Shown here: positions 53,001-61,095 of the stretch, in pieces | How the letters are laid out: each line of letters opens with the position of its first letter | Position numbering within the stretch: the stretch's first letter is position 1 | Source: UMGS1958 sp045542415 | GTDB taxonomy: Bacteria; Bacillota; Clostridia; UBA1381 | Direction: 5' to 3' | Assembly: GCA_045542415.1 (NCBI GenBank) | Contig: JAZQKZ010000031.1 | Span: 1 to 64,000 of the forward strand | Length of the DNA stretch: 64,000 bases | Notes under the pieces: model-generated | What the model was told of the DNA's origin: nothing | What the model saw: only the letters and a program-made list of their open reading frames with translations | Databases searched by the model: none | Translations under genes and position numbers: made by a program

Positions 53001-55142
53001 TATACAATTACCGATACAGAAGGCAATAAATTAATTGACTGCTATTTTGATAAGTACAATAACAAAGGTGAATTAAGCGTAGCAGGTACAGTAATTGCAA
53101 CCGACGGTGCTGTTGCCGACTCATTTGGCTCGGTTAAGGGCGACGGAATGAGTGGTACACCTACTCATGTAAAGAATGTAATTGACTTTGCAGCAGGTAC
53201 AGTAACAGTGAAGTTTGGTTCAAAAGAACTTACAGGAACACTTACAGGCTCAGAGACAGGTGATGTCAAGGTTATCGAAATCCAGTCATACCGTTCAAAG
53301 ACTGCTGACAGACATATTCATATAGATAACCTTACAATCTCGGAGGAAGAGAGTGCAGACGTAACTCCGCAGCCCACACCTGAGGTTGATGTAAACAATA
53401 TCAATGTATTAAAGACTTATGTCGATGAAGCAAATGTAGGCGTAACAATCGACTCAGACTTTGAGGGATGTGCTATTGCCGCACTTTACACAGCAGACGG
53501 CAGACTCGTGGCTACAAAGACAGTTAACGATAACTCAAAGGCAACTACAATCATGTTTGATAAGCCGTCAGAAATGACAGGCTACATCAAGCTCTATGGT
53601 TGGGACATGAGCAGTATAAAGCCATATGACGAAGCAGTTTATATAAGTCTTGCAGATATCACTGCACCTGATTCAGACAATGTTGAAAGCTTTGAATATG
53701 CTTCATACACTAACGGAGAAGTAACGATGCCATATCGTTACTATCTCCCTGCAAACTATAATGCAAATGAGAAATATCCTGTAATTGTATATCTTCATGC
53801 AGAGACACGAACAGGAAGCGATAACGAAGGACAGCTCTACAATGCACAGTATATGTTTAACGAGCTGTTAAACGAGGAAAATATCACAAAGTATCCTGCA
53901 ATTCTCGTTGCACCGCAGTGCGGCGATTCAGATACCTGGACGAGTGATAATGCAGCTTTCGCTGTTAAGGGTATTGTAAATGAGCTTACAAATAAGTTCA
54001 GCGTCAATACAGACAAAGTATATCTTGCCGGATATTCAATGGGTGCAAACGGCTGTTACAGTATCGCTGCTGCAAATTCGGGCATGTTTGCAGCAATCAT
54101 GCCCGCAGGCGGTGAGTGTGACACAGTCACAGCACAAAAGCTTGCAGCAGAAAACACCGCAGCGATGGTATTTCACGGCAGTGCTGATGAAAGCGTGACA
54201 GCAGATAAGGCAAGAGGCATTGTTTCTGTAATGGTAGCAGGCGGTGCAAGCAATGCACAATACTGTGAATTTTACGGCGAGGGACACAACGTGCAGGAGT
54301 TAGCTGCAAAGGCTGACGGTATTTATGAATGGTTATTCAACATGAGCTTAACAACTAACAGCGAAAACAAAGAAAAGGTAGTTGACCTTGCAATATTCAT
54401 GGGGCAGTCAAATATGGCAGGCCGAGGCTCTTATAAAGATGCTACTGTTTGCCCTGTAGGTCATGGATATGAGTTCAGATCAATTACCGCACCTGATGTA
54501 TTATGCAACATCTCAGGACCTTTCGGAAAGAACGAAAACAATGACACACTTAATGACAACAGTGGTCAGGGCATAGACAGACGTTCGGGTGATATGGTAT
54601 CTTCAATCATGGAAAGCTACTACAGTGCTACCGGTACACCTATCGTAGGAGTACAATGTTCAAGAGGCGGCACAAATACAGGTTACTGGACCGGCTCGGC
54701 TATAAAGGCTGAAGCAAAGGCAAGATTAACTGCCGCAAAGACATATCTTGAGGATAACGGATACACAATCAACCGAATCTTCATGGTATGGTGTCAGGGC
54801 GAGAGTGACGGTGACAAGATATACTCAGGAAGCCAGAGTACATCAGGATATAAGAGTGCAACACTCAATATATTCAACTACATGAAAGAGGTCGGTGTAA
54901 CTGACATGTTCATTGTTCAGACCGGACATTATAACGGCGACGACACCGCACATGATGAGGCATATGTTGCAATCCACGATGCACAGTCAGAACTTGCCGC
55001 TGAGAACGATAATATCTACACTGTAGGTTCATTCCTTGAATATAAAGACGATATGATAGACACATATCACTACAACCAAAAAGCATATAACGAGGTTGGT
55101 ACAGCAGCAGGTGCCGCTATAGCTCAGATATATCAGAACTAA
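47055..55142 (+). CDS. Giant secreted protein with four esterase domains
   Basis: A secreted protein of 2695 residues. After a signal peptide (ends ASA, about 29) come beta-sandwich and Ig-like modules (to about 1000). Two SGNH/rhamnogalacturonan acetylesterase-like domains follow: one with TIGDSTVQQNG, SGMGTNDSS and DYNHYY (about 1150-1390), the other with VAGDSESANYY, FGINDAVSS and DNLH (about 1635-1850). Then come a binding sandwich, the recurring domain, an alpha/beta hydrolase with GYSMGANG, GSADES and EGHNV (about 2220-2440), and a sialate-O-acetylesterase-like domain with FMGQSNMAGRG (about 2450-2695). Pro/Thr linkers separate them. It probably strips acetyl or feruloyl groups from pectin and xylan outside the cell. 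Confidence 0.88.
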   Translation: MKAKKLISALTAAAISLSTITPLAMTASAEDAVYTCDFTQLIKNGADTTYGTSTDIYQLDDYTTAYLTYEGTYVTAAGEVYLKSNTVTNGAGRYAKGSYIAFTAPSYGTVTIKGKDIGFCFNDDGSETYMGYGPSMTFDVTAGDIVYTGYRKTSTYVSSITFEALPEPTAAPTADPNATLPPSFNEPDREVLYSENFEGYEDGATGGWTSPAGTMKIKTDTESLISKYQTVVSGKSGTCRSGYVEIPAITDNFVFECDFKSTSNVNVSDLELLETKSSVYANHGRYSNAKYAFTMARPQGSNLYVLNNALDDSGMTLNRYEAPIVTTPEIADNPWLHVKVVGNYDTHTAIVYIMSLDRETTYYHGMLDMSPDISSWKCIHLLSPSTGADTCIDNIKVSKALDEDLAEVFHTVKINNGISEFSQYVADGKSPVNIPDMSLYGSYFLGWNVNGTLLSSTQLASYAVTADTTITAQISPDYIENIAKVEFNSFPANSMLVMGPDGDTYADNNISLTITGERGTSLVSNPDSRVSDYTIDWKFDGFRTMNGIATGETGSSYCDSYGSVTIDSANQSNVNFRLKNTSANYYGLVTATVTYNGKTVTVSKPLVLLADTNVDTSQILPRAGYSADYSKYDDTLVGYSIKNNDILTGGWSMDGSDATYVTLREENGGKYLALSRALSGNSSYVYQNIGNITSQTVFSQDVRFNMPANIEYGTGKAVTSFTSTAFNLAFSGSAFTLNTTQICEASAGTWYHIEIVADPTSKLCMAKIYEYRADGDYSSAVPIGATDVSAFTDGYTSGSYYRIALTKNSGTIDINNVEITAPSVTSATVNAPETLTISETAQVTADLSLNALMADGSVALGVASWEIADEFATGVSIASSGNQSAVLTVDSTASSGELPINVTINGYKTTHTIKLLGTKDNVAFVKAPTGAAIPTEGNAVYTYVAQVIDGSAEMVVGRTITYTLLNADGSTLSDSDISIASDGTLTVASSASPQEILVKAISTDTSGNEISKSVKVSLYGNKFSFGSTYTSGYTQVNAADTYSDNRGFGTVGSAVDNNGYISGSGAGFKVKLEAGNVYSVKTSYEGTLRCEYINSDLPGFEKTKASLGEDTYNVAVFGDGIMDITLSGDGKIASLEFEKLERSSNTKPAWFTIGDSTVQQNGSWAYTIASDSTSDLSAYPALAETVSTFYNSGRAGRQHRSYYTEGLFNNVLTRLKPGDVVSISGMGTNDSSSSKETFKNYNNIYIDAIEAMGGYVILGSYTPTGNYGSTEGKVYDADNILFKGMRTNSYDAAIREVYEERVAAGDDKVIGFIDIGKISDNLMTNDVRAEYNAAAADGKSIVEARSAANNKADEMMAWWKDYNHYYTSFSSYILPEITNRAAQLISGQEQDALPEIIELAEIDPAITPAPTATPEPTATPAPTATPTPSPAPLDGTGVEVVSSEEYVDVSSLVMYNNNTYRMYAADGTYTSVSATNGKVHNTTGGEVIIVPEYKFEFTNTTASTDPYISGYVKVGANSYTQTKGYGLTSSGSINENGCRPESGSPIKVDVPKGYYDITVYRKGGARADVYAEGTQIIQNTTSASPQNRNAGSALMYAPGIMIESGCVDITIGNTSGSNERVASVSIVRVPEKLRKPVIWVAGDSESANYYAIDANGSDLDSEKIMITGFGTQLDKYLSNKYSIANFGQPSATAGTWNNESLESVTKQMIPGDTILICFGINDAVSSSNKVDIETAKANIKKIVDAALSKGAKPILLSPVYNSKYQGKSYFTYSNNTNVLGEYAKEIGVDFIDINRFSMKYVNDSIIATEDSSWLSHNYHVADNLHLTQHSAMLIASIIAAGMEDIGYEVKDYAYTYADIAEVGEGNVRGTETGVTRVYSVDEAHKLMELALATPEPESNVLASYTAPSTTWTFNAAQPATAGNNVPVVSGGATWNEASGTVKFDASSKTTGKLTVTLDPKIKNNVTVEFDAYMTALGQQYFAYTITDTEGNKLIDCYFDKYNNKGELSVAGTVIATDGAVADSFGSVKGDGMSGTPTHVKNVIDFAAGTVTVKFGSKELTGTLTGSETGDVKVIEIQSYRSKTADRHIHIDNLTISEEESADVTPQPTPEVDVNNINVLKTYVDEANVGVTIDSDFEGCAIAALYTADGRLVATKTVNDNSKATTIMFDKPSEMTGYIKLYGWDMSSIKPYDEAVYISLADITAPDSDNVESFEYASYTNGEVTMPYRYYLPANYNANEKYPVIVYLHAETRTGSDNEGQLYNAQYMFNELLNEENITKYPAILVAPQCGDSDTWTSDNAAFAVKGIVNELTNKFSVNTDKVYLAGYSMGANGCYSIAAANSGMFAAIMPAGGECDTVTAQKLAAENTAAMVFHGSADESVTADKARGIVSVMVAGGASNAQYCEFYGEGHNVQELAAKADGIYEWLFNMSLTTNSENKEKVVDLAIFMGQSNMAGRGSYKDATVCPVGHGYEFRSITAPDVLCNISGPFGKNENNDTLNDNSGQGIDRRSGDMVSSIMESYYSATGTPIVGVQCSRGGTNTGYWTGSAIKAEAKARLTAAKTYLEDNGYTINRIFMVWCQGESDGDKIYSGSQSTSGYKSATLNIFNYMKEVGVTDMFIVQTGHYNGDDTAHDEAYVAIHDAQSELAAENDNIYTVGSFLEYKDDMIDTYHYNQKAYNEVGTAAGAAIAQIYQN

Positions 55143-55177
55143 AGTAACCTGCAAGTGATAAAAAATCGAATTACAGC

Positions 55178-55207
55178 GAAGCCGAAGCAATTCATTGCTT
55201 CGGCTTC
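55178..55207 (+). terminator. Terminator after the giant esterase gene
   Basis: GAAGCCGAAGCAA and TTGCTTCGGCTTC form a perfect 13-base stem with a four-base loop, 36 bases past the stop. The following T tract is poor (ATTAATGTTTACTTT). Confidence 0.7.
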
Positions 55208-55440
55208 ATTAATGTTTACTTTAAATAATACCCTTTACATCAAATATCAATCCCCACACACCTTATAGAGTCAAATAAAGTATATCAGATACTCCATAAA
55301 TCTGCATCAGTTTCATTGACATTTTCACTGAACAGGTGTATAATTATTTCAGATGTAGCAGACGCAAAAAAAATCCATGTGTACAGACTCACATTGCACT
55401 GTTATAACTATAATACAAGGAGGTTCTGCTGTAAGTTCAT

Positions 55441-56490
55441 ATGAATAACAAATTGTTTAACTTAATTGATAAGCTGGCATCAGAACACTCCCTTTCGTTA
55501 CAGGAGTACCGTCACCTGCTTACTGAATATGATAATGATACGGCAAATTATTTAGCCCAAAAAGCCGTAAGCGAAAAAGAGAAATATTACGGCGATTCCG
55601 TATTTATACGGGGACTCATTGAAATCAGTAACATCTGTAAAAATGACTGCTATTATTGCGGTATCCGCCGCAGTAATGTAAATTGCGAGCGTTACCGACT
55701 TACGGAAGATGATATTTTAGAATGCTGCCGCGAGGGTTATGAACTTGGCTTTCGTACATTCGTACTACAGGGTGGCGAGGACGCACATTTTACTGATGAT
55801 TTTCTGGCATCGTTGCTGAAAAAAATCAAAACAAGCCACCCCGACTGTGCCATAACCTTATCACTTGGAGAGCGAAGCAAGGACAGCTACCGACTGTTAC
55901 GCTCTGCCGGAGCGGACCGATATTTGCTTCGGCACGAAAGTGCCAATCCCACTCACTACAGCATGCTTCATCCCCCGGAGCTTTCATGGCAACACCGTAT
56001 TGACTGCCTGAAATGGCTTCGTGAATGTGGGTATCAGGTAGGCTGCGGTTTCATGGTCGGCTCTCCTTATCAGACAATTGATATGCTCTGTGAGGAGCTT
56101 AAATTTATCGAAAGCTTTAAACCGGATATGTGCGGTATAGGACCGTTTATCCCTCATAAGGAGACTGTATTCCACGACCGCCCTTCCGGTTCGGTGGAGC
56201 TGACCTGTATATTGCTCAGCTGTATCCGTCTCATACATCCTAAGATACTTCTTCCTGCTACCACAGCATTGGGAACTCTTTCCCCAAACGGTAGAGAAAA
56301 AGGTATTCTTTCAGGTGCAAACGTAGTTATGCCTAACCTATCCCCTGCTTCGGCAAGGAAGAAATATATGCTATATGACAACAAGCTCTCTGACGGAGCA
56401 GAGTCAGCACAGGAAAAAGACACATTTGAAAAAAGACTGGCATCCATAGGCTGTACTGTTACAGCACAGCGCGGCGACGTTTGTAAATAA
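55441..56490 (+). CDS. hydE: [FeFe] hydrogenase maturase HydE
   Basis: A 349-residue radical SAM enzyme needed to build the diiron part of the H-cluster. The CxxxCxxC cluster motif is CKNDCYYCG (about residue 66), followed by FVLQGGEDAHF and LRHESANPTHY. The AGGAGG site lies about 18 bases before the ATG, a long distance, and an in-frame stop between them excludes an earlier start. First gene of hydEGF. Confidence 0.93.
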   Translation: MNNKLFNLIDKLASEHSLSLQEYRHLLTEYDNDTANYLAQKAVSEKEKYYGDSVFIRGLIEISNICKNDCYYCGIRRSNVNCERYRLTEDDILECCREGYELGFRTFVLQGGEDAHFTDDFLASLLKKIKTSHPDCAITLSLGERSKDSYRLLRSAGADRYLLRHESANPTHYSMLHPPELSWQHRIDCLKWLRECGYQVGCGFMVGSPYQTIDMLCEELKFIESFKPDMCGIGPFIPHKETVFHDRPSGSVELTCILLSCIRLIHPKILLPATTALGTLSPNGREKGILSGANVVMPNLSPASARKKYMLYDNKLSDGAESAQEKDTFEKRLASIGCTVTAQRGDVCK

Positions 56491-56523
56491 AAATCTATAT
56501 TAAACTAAAGGAACTTAACTGAA

Positions 56524-58023
56524 ATGACTATATACGATCCAAAATCACGCAAAGCGGAAGAATTCATTAACGATGCTGAAATTCAGGCTACATTGGAATA
56601 TGCCGAGGCAAATAAAAACAACGTTGAGCTTATTGATCAGATACTTGAAAAAGCCCGTCCGCGTAAAACCGAGGACGGCTGGAACTGTGCCGGTCTGACG
56701 CACCGTGAGGCATCCCTACTTCTCGCATGTGACTTACCGGATAAGGTTCAAAAGATTTACGATATTGCAGAGGAGATAAAGCATGCATTCTACGGCAACC
56801 GCATAGTAATCTTTGCACCGCTTTACCTTTCCAACTACTGCGTCAACGGATGCGTTTATTGTCCGTACCACGCAAAAAATAAAACTATCCCACGAAAAAA
56901 ACTGACGCAGGAAGAAATCCGACGTGAAGTTATTGCACTTCAGGATATGGGACACAAGCGCCTTGCAATAGAAACCGGTGAAGATCCTATCAACTGCCCC
57001 CTGGATTATGTGCTTGAAAGTATCAACACTATTTACAGTGTTCACCACAAGAACGGAGATATCCGACGTGTCAATGTCAATATCGCCGCTACTACAGTAG
57101 AAAATTACCGCAAGCTCAAGGAAGCCGGAATCGGCACTTATATTCTTTTTCAGGAGACCTATCATAAAAAGAGCTACGAGCAACTTCACCCCACAGGTCC
57201 CAAGAGCAACTATGCATATCACACCGAGGCACATGACCGTGCAATGGAGGGCGGACTTGACGATGTAGGTCTGGGAGTACTTTTCGGACTTGAAATGTAT
57301 AAATACGAATTTGCAGGTCTTCTGATGCATGCAGAGCATCTTGAAGCTGTATTCGGAGTTGGTCCGCACACTATCAGTGTCCCACGCTTAAAGCGTGCTG
57401 ATGATATTAATCCCGACGATTTTGACAATGGTATTGATGACGATACCTTTGCAAAAATTACCGCCTGCATACGTCTGGCTGTGCCTTACACGGGTATAAT
57501 CATTTCTACCCGTGAAACTGAAGCTGTACGAGGTAAGCTGTTGCGGATGGGAGTTTCACAGATAAGCGGCGGCTCACGCACCTCCGTCGGCGGATATGCC
57601 GGTTATTCTGCGGATGAAAGACCTCATGATACCGAACAGTTTGACGTATCCGACCAGCGTTCTCTTGACGATGTTGTGAAGTGGCTTATGGAAAACGGCC
57701 ACATACCATCATTCTGTACTGCGTGCTACCGTTTAGGCCGTACCGGTGACAGGTTTATGAGTCTGTGCAAAAGCGGTCAGATCAGCAATTGCTGTCTCCC
57801 TAACGCATTGATGACATTAACAGAATACCTTGTTGACTACGCATCTGAGGATACCCGTTCATTAGGATTTAAGGTTGTAGAGCAGGAGCTTATGAATATT
57901 CCCAAAGAAAAGGTACGCACCCTTGCAACTGAGCAGATTGAATATATCAAAGACTTCGCTACCGATTCCGGGGATGATTCTCAGGAAAGGAGAGAGGCAC
58001 GCAGACCTCGTGTAGAAATATGA
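56524..58023 (+). CDS. hydG: [FeFe] hydrogenase maturase HydG
   Basis: A 499-residue radical SAM tyrosine lyase that makes the CO and cyanide ligands of the H-cluster. The N-terminal cluster motif is CVNGCVYCPYH (about residue 106); the C-terminal auxiliary cluster motif is FCTACYRLGRTGDRF with a third Cys in SNCCLPNA. The length is typical. It ends in a four-base overlap with hydF. Confidence 0.95.
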   Translation: MTIYDPKSRKAEEFINDAEIQATLEYAEANKNNVELIDQILEKARPRKTEDGWNCAGLTHREASLLLACDLPDKVQKIYDIAEEIKHAFYGNRIVIFAPLYLSNYCVNGCVYCPYHAKNKTIPRKKLTQEEIRREVIALQDMGHKRLAIETGEDPINCPLDYVLESINTIYSVHHKNGDIRRVNVNIAATTVENYRKLKEAGIGTYILFQETYHKKSYEQLHPTGPKSNYAYHTEAHDRAMEGGLDDVGLGVLFGLEMYKYEFAGLLMHAEHLEAVFGVGPHTISVPRLKRADDINPDDFDNGIDDDTFAKITACIRLAVPYTGIIISTRETEAVRGKLLRMGVSQISGGSRTSVGGYAGYSADERPHDTEQFDVSDQRSLDDVVKWLMENGHIPSFCTACYRLGRTGDRFMSLCKSGQISNCCLPNALMTLTEYLVDYASEDTRSLGFKVVEQELMNIPKEKVRTLATEQIEYIKDFATDSGDDSQERREARRPRVEI

Positions 58024-59219
58024 ACCTACAGGAAACAGTATCCGCCGAAAGGATACATATCAGTTTTTTCGGAAAACGTAATGTCGGAAAATCAAGTCTG
58101 GTAAATGCCGTTACAGCTCAGGCTCTGTCTGTTGTTTCAAACGTTCGCGGCACTACCACTGACCCTGTAAAAAAATCGATGGAGCTGCTGCCAATCGGCC
58201 CTGTTGTTATAATCGACACTCCGGGATTTGATGACGAGGGTGAGCTTGGTGAATTGCGTGTGCAAAAGACACGCGAAATACTTGCTAAAACAGATATTGC
58301 AGTTCTTGTTCTCGATTCCTGTGCTGAAACGCAAGAAGCCGACACAGAGTTTCTTACACTTATTAAAGAAAAGAATCTCCCCTATCTTATAGTACACAAC
58401 AAAGCAGATTTACTGAGTGATATCCCCCCTGCTGACAAGAATAATATCTGGGTCAGTGCGGCTGAGGGAATCAATATTTCCGAGTTGAAAGATAAGCTCG
58501 GTGAGTTTGCAAAAAGCCGTACAGTTAACCGCAGAGTAGTAGGAGACCTTATTGATAAAGGAGATATTATTGTTCTGGTCACTCCTATCGATGAATCAGC
58601 TCCGAAAGGTCGTCTTATTCTGCCTCAGCAGCAGACTATCCGTGATATTCTCGACTCAGGCTGTACGGCAGTGGTATGCCAGGACACTCAGCTTTCCGGT
58701 ACATTAGCTGCTCTTGCAGTTCCTCCGAAAATGGTTATTACCGACTCACAGGCGTTCGGAAAAGTAGCCGGAATTGTACCTGAAAATATTCCCCTGACAT
58801 CATTCTCTATTCTTTTTGCACGCTATAAAGGCGATCTGCATGTGCTGGTACGGGGTGCGGCAATGCTGAGCAAGCTGCACGACGGAGATAAAATACTTAT
58901 TTGCGAGGGATGCACTCATCACCGTCAGTGCGGTGACATAGGTACGGTTAAAATGCCTGCATGGATAAAAAAATTTTCCGATGCGGACGTCAGCTTTGAT
59001 TTTACATCAGGCGGACAGTTCCCGCAAAATCTTTCGGAATATAAGCTGATAGTTCACTGCGGCGGATGCATGCTGAACGAAGCTGAAATGAAACACCGAT
59101 TATCTTTAGCAGCCGAACACGGAATACCGATTGTCAATTACGGTGTTGCAATTGCACATATGAACGGAATTTTAAAACGCTCTTTAGAGCTGTTTCCGAC
59201 CGTAGCATCACTTTTATAA
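58020..59219 (+). CDS. hydF: [FeFe] hydrogenase maturation GTPase HydF
   Basis: A 399-residue scaffold and carrier protein that delivers the diiron precursor to HydA. The N-terminal GTPase has GKRNVGKSSLVNA, DTPGFDDEG and HNKADL; the C-terminal cluster domain has CTHHRQC and HCGGC, the Cys ligands for the [4Fe-4S] cluster. The start overlaps the hydG stop (ATGA). Last gene of the maturation operon, convergent with hydA. Confidence 0.95.
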   Translation: MNLQETVSAERIHISFFGKRNVGKSSLVNAVTAQALSVVSNVRGTTTDPVKKSMELLPIGPVVIIDTPGFDDEGELGELRVQKTREILAKTDIAVLVLDSCAETQEADTEFLTLIKEKNLPYLIVHNKADLLSDIPPADKNNIWVSAAEGINISELKDKLGEFAKSRTVNRRVVGDLIDKGDIIVLVTPIDESAPKGRLILPQQQTIRDILDSGCTAVVCQDTQLSGTLAALAVPPKMVITDSQAFGKVAGIVPENIPLTSFSILFARYKGDLHVLVRGAAMLSKLHDGDKILICEGCTHHRQCGDIGTVKMPAWIKKFSDADVSFDFTSGGQFPQNLSEYKLIVHCGGCMLNEAEMKHRLSLAAEHGIPIVNYGVAIAHMNGILKRSLELFPTVASLL

Positions 59220-59221
59220 AC

Positions 59222-59270
59222 AAAAAATACCGTCCTAAAAATTGCGTGATTAAATAGGGCGGTATTTTTA
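59222..59270. terminator. Bidirectional terminator between hydF and hydA
   Basis: AAATACCGTCCTA and TAGGGCGGTATTT form a 13-base stem (one G-T pair) with T tracts on both strands, right after hydF. Confidence 0.8.
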
Positions 59271-59282
59271 TTTACATCAAAA

Positions 59283-59305
59283 ATCCGGGGAACGTGTCCC
59301 CGGAT
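59283..59305 (-). terminator. Terminator after hydA
   Basis: On the minus strand a perfect nine-base GC-rich stem (ATCCGGGGA with TCCCCGGAT) is followed by TTTTG, eight bases past the hydA stop. Confidence 0.8.
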
Positions 59306-59312
59306 TATTTCA

Positions 59313-61079
59313 TCAATCATTAAAGCCAACTCTTGCACTGTAGTTCGTATGCAGAAGCTCATGTGCCTTATGCGAATTGGGCTTACCCAGGAAGTCAGCA
59401 TATAAAGCCTTAATCTGCGGATTATTATGCGACTGACGAAGAGTCTGTCTTTCATCCTCACTATATAAAGCTTTCGCTCTCTTTTCCTTATATGTATCAA
59501 GAATATCATCATCCTCGTTCGGCAGGAAGCACGGTCTCACGAACGGCTGACCGCCTCCGGCAATACATCCGCCCGGACAACCCATAATCTCAATAAAGTG
59601 GTACTTTGACTCGCCTGCACGAATTTCATCGAGCAACACCTTTGCATTTTTCATACCGTGTGCAATAGCTACATTCACGGTTGTACCGTTAATGTCAATT
59701 GATGCCTCACGCACGCCATCAAAACCACGCACTTCATTAAATACAATTGCTCCGTGTTCTTCACCTGTCAATATATAATATACTGTACGCAATGCAGCCT
59801 CCATTACACCGCCGGTTACACCGAATATAACGCCGGCACCTGTGTAGTCACCCATAAGATCCTGGTCAAATTCCTCGTCCGGAAGACGGTTGAAGATAAT
59901 ACCTGCACGCTTAATCATACGAGCAAGCTCACGGGTTGTAAGAACTGCGTCAACATCCTTGATGCCGTCACGCTGCATCTGCTCACGCTCTTTTTCGTCT
60001 TTCTTCGCTGTACACGGCATAATTGATACAACAAAGATATCCTTAGGATCTATATTATTCTTTTCAGCATAATATGACTTGATAATTGCACCCTGCATCT
60101 GATGCGGAGACTTACATGATGACAGATGGTCTAAAAGGTCGCTGTAGTTATACTCTGCATAGTTAACCCAACCCGGTGAGCATGATGTAATCATCGGCAA
60201 CACACCGTTATTCTGTATTCTCGATAAAAGCTCTGTTCCCTCTTCCATAATAGTAAGGTCAGCAGCGAAGTTTGTGTCATATACCCTGTCAAAGCCAAGA
60301 CGTCTTAAAGCTGCTACCATCTTACCCGTAACAGCTGTTCCGATAGGCATACCAAACTCTTCACCCAATGCAGCTCTTACAGCAGGTGCTGTCTGTACTA
60401 CAACATGCTTTCCCGATCTCATAGCTTCATCTACTTTTGATATCTCTGATTTTTCCATCAGAGCACCCGTCGGACATACGCTTACACACTGTCCGCACAG
60501 AATACACGGTGAGTTTGCCATAGAACGGTTTTCTGCCGGTCCGACAATAGTATTAAATCCACGATTAGCAAAGCCCAAAATACCCATTCCGTGAGCGTTC
60601 TGACATCTTGACACACATCGTCCGCACAGAATACACTTTGATGTATCACGGACAATTGACGGAGTCAATTCGTCAACAGTTACAGGTGTCTTTGCACCCT
60701 CAAAACGTCCCTCACGGGCACCGGTAAGATATGCAACGTGCAAAAGCTCACACTGACCGTTCTTATCACACTGCTGACAGTTTTTATTGTGATTGGAAAG
60801 CAGAAGCTCTACCGATGCACGGCGTGCCTCTGTAGCCTTGGGAGTGGAAACCATAATTTCCATACCCTCATTTACGGGATATGTACATGAAGCAACAAGT
60901 CCTCTCGCTCCCTTAACCTCAACAAGACACACACGGCACGAGCCGAGCGAACACTCACCATGATTGAATGCACAAAGTGACGGAATTTCATATCCGCAGG
61001 CTTTTGCCGCTTCAAGGATAGTCAAGCCCTCCTCAACCTGATAGGAGACACCCTCTATTTTAATATTTATTTTAGCCAT
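59313..61079 (-). CDS. hydA: [FeFe] hydrogenase catalytic subunit
   Basis: A 588-residue hydrogenase with the M3-type cluster chain: [2Fe-2S] ligands in CAFNHGECSLGSCRVC, the His/Cys cluster in HNKNCQQC, two [4Fe-4S] clusters in CILCGRCVSRC and CILCGQCVSVC, then the H-cluster motifs TSCSPGW, MPCTAKKDE and MGCPGGCIAGG. All ligands are present. It makes hydrogen from reduced ferredoxin and, with HydB and HydC, NADH. The start follows GGGAGGA. Last gene of hydCBA. Confidence 0.95.
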   Translation of the reverse strand: MAKINIKIEGVSYQVEEGLTILEAAKACGYEIPSLCAFNHGECSLGSCRVCLVEVKGARGLVASCTYPVNEGMEIMVSTPKATEARRASVELLLSNHNKNCQQCDKNGQCELLHVAYLTGAREGRFEGAKTPVTVDELTPSIVRDTSKCILCGRCVSRCQNAHGMGILGFANRGFNTIVGPAENRSMANSPCILCGQCVSVCPTGALMEKSEISKVDEAMRSGKHVVVQTAPAVRAALGEEFGMPIGTAVTGKMVAALRRLGFDRVYDTNFAADLTIMEEGTELLSRIQNNGVLPMITSCSPGWVNYAEYNYSDLLDHLSSCKSPHQMQGAIIKSYYAEKNNIDPKDIFVVSIMPCTAKKDEKEREQMQRDGIKDVDAVLTTRELARMIKRAGIIFNRLPDEEFDQDLMGDYTGAGVIFGVTGGVMEAALRTVYYILTGEEHGAIVFNEVRGFDGVREASIDINGTTVNVAIAHGMKNAKVLLDEIRAGESKYHFIEIMGCPGGCIAGGGQPFVRPCFLPNEDDDILDTYKEKRAKALYSEDERQTLRQSHNNPQIKALYADFLGKPNSHKAHELLHTNYSARVGFND

Positions 61080-61095
61080 TTGTTTGTCCTCCCGA

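Noticed and set aside
56734..57369. 211-codon minus-strand ORF inside hydG
   Set aside because: It is antisense to a strongly conserved maturase and carries no motif.
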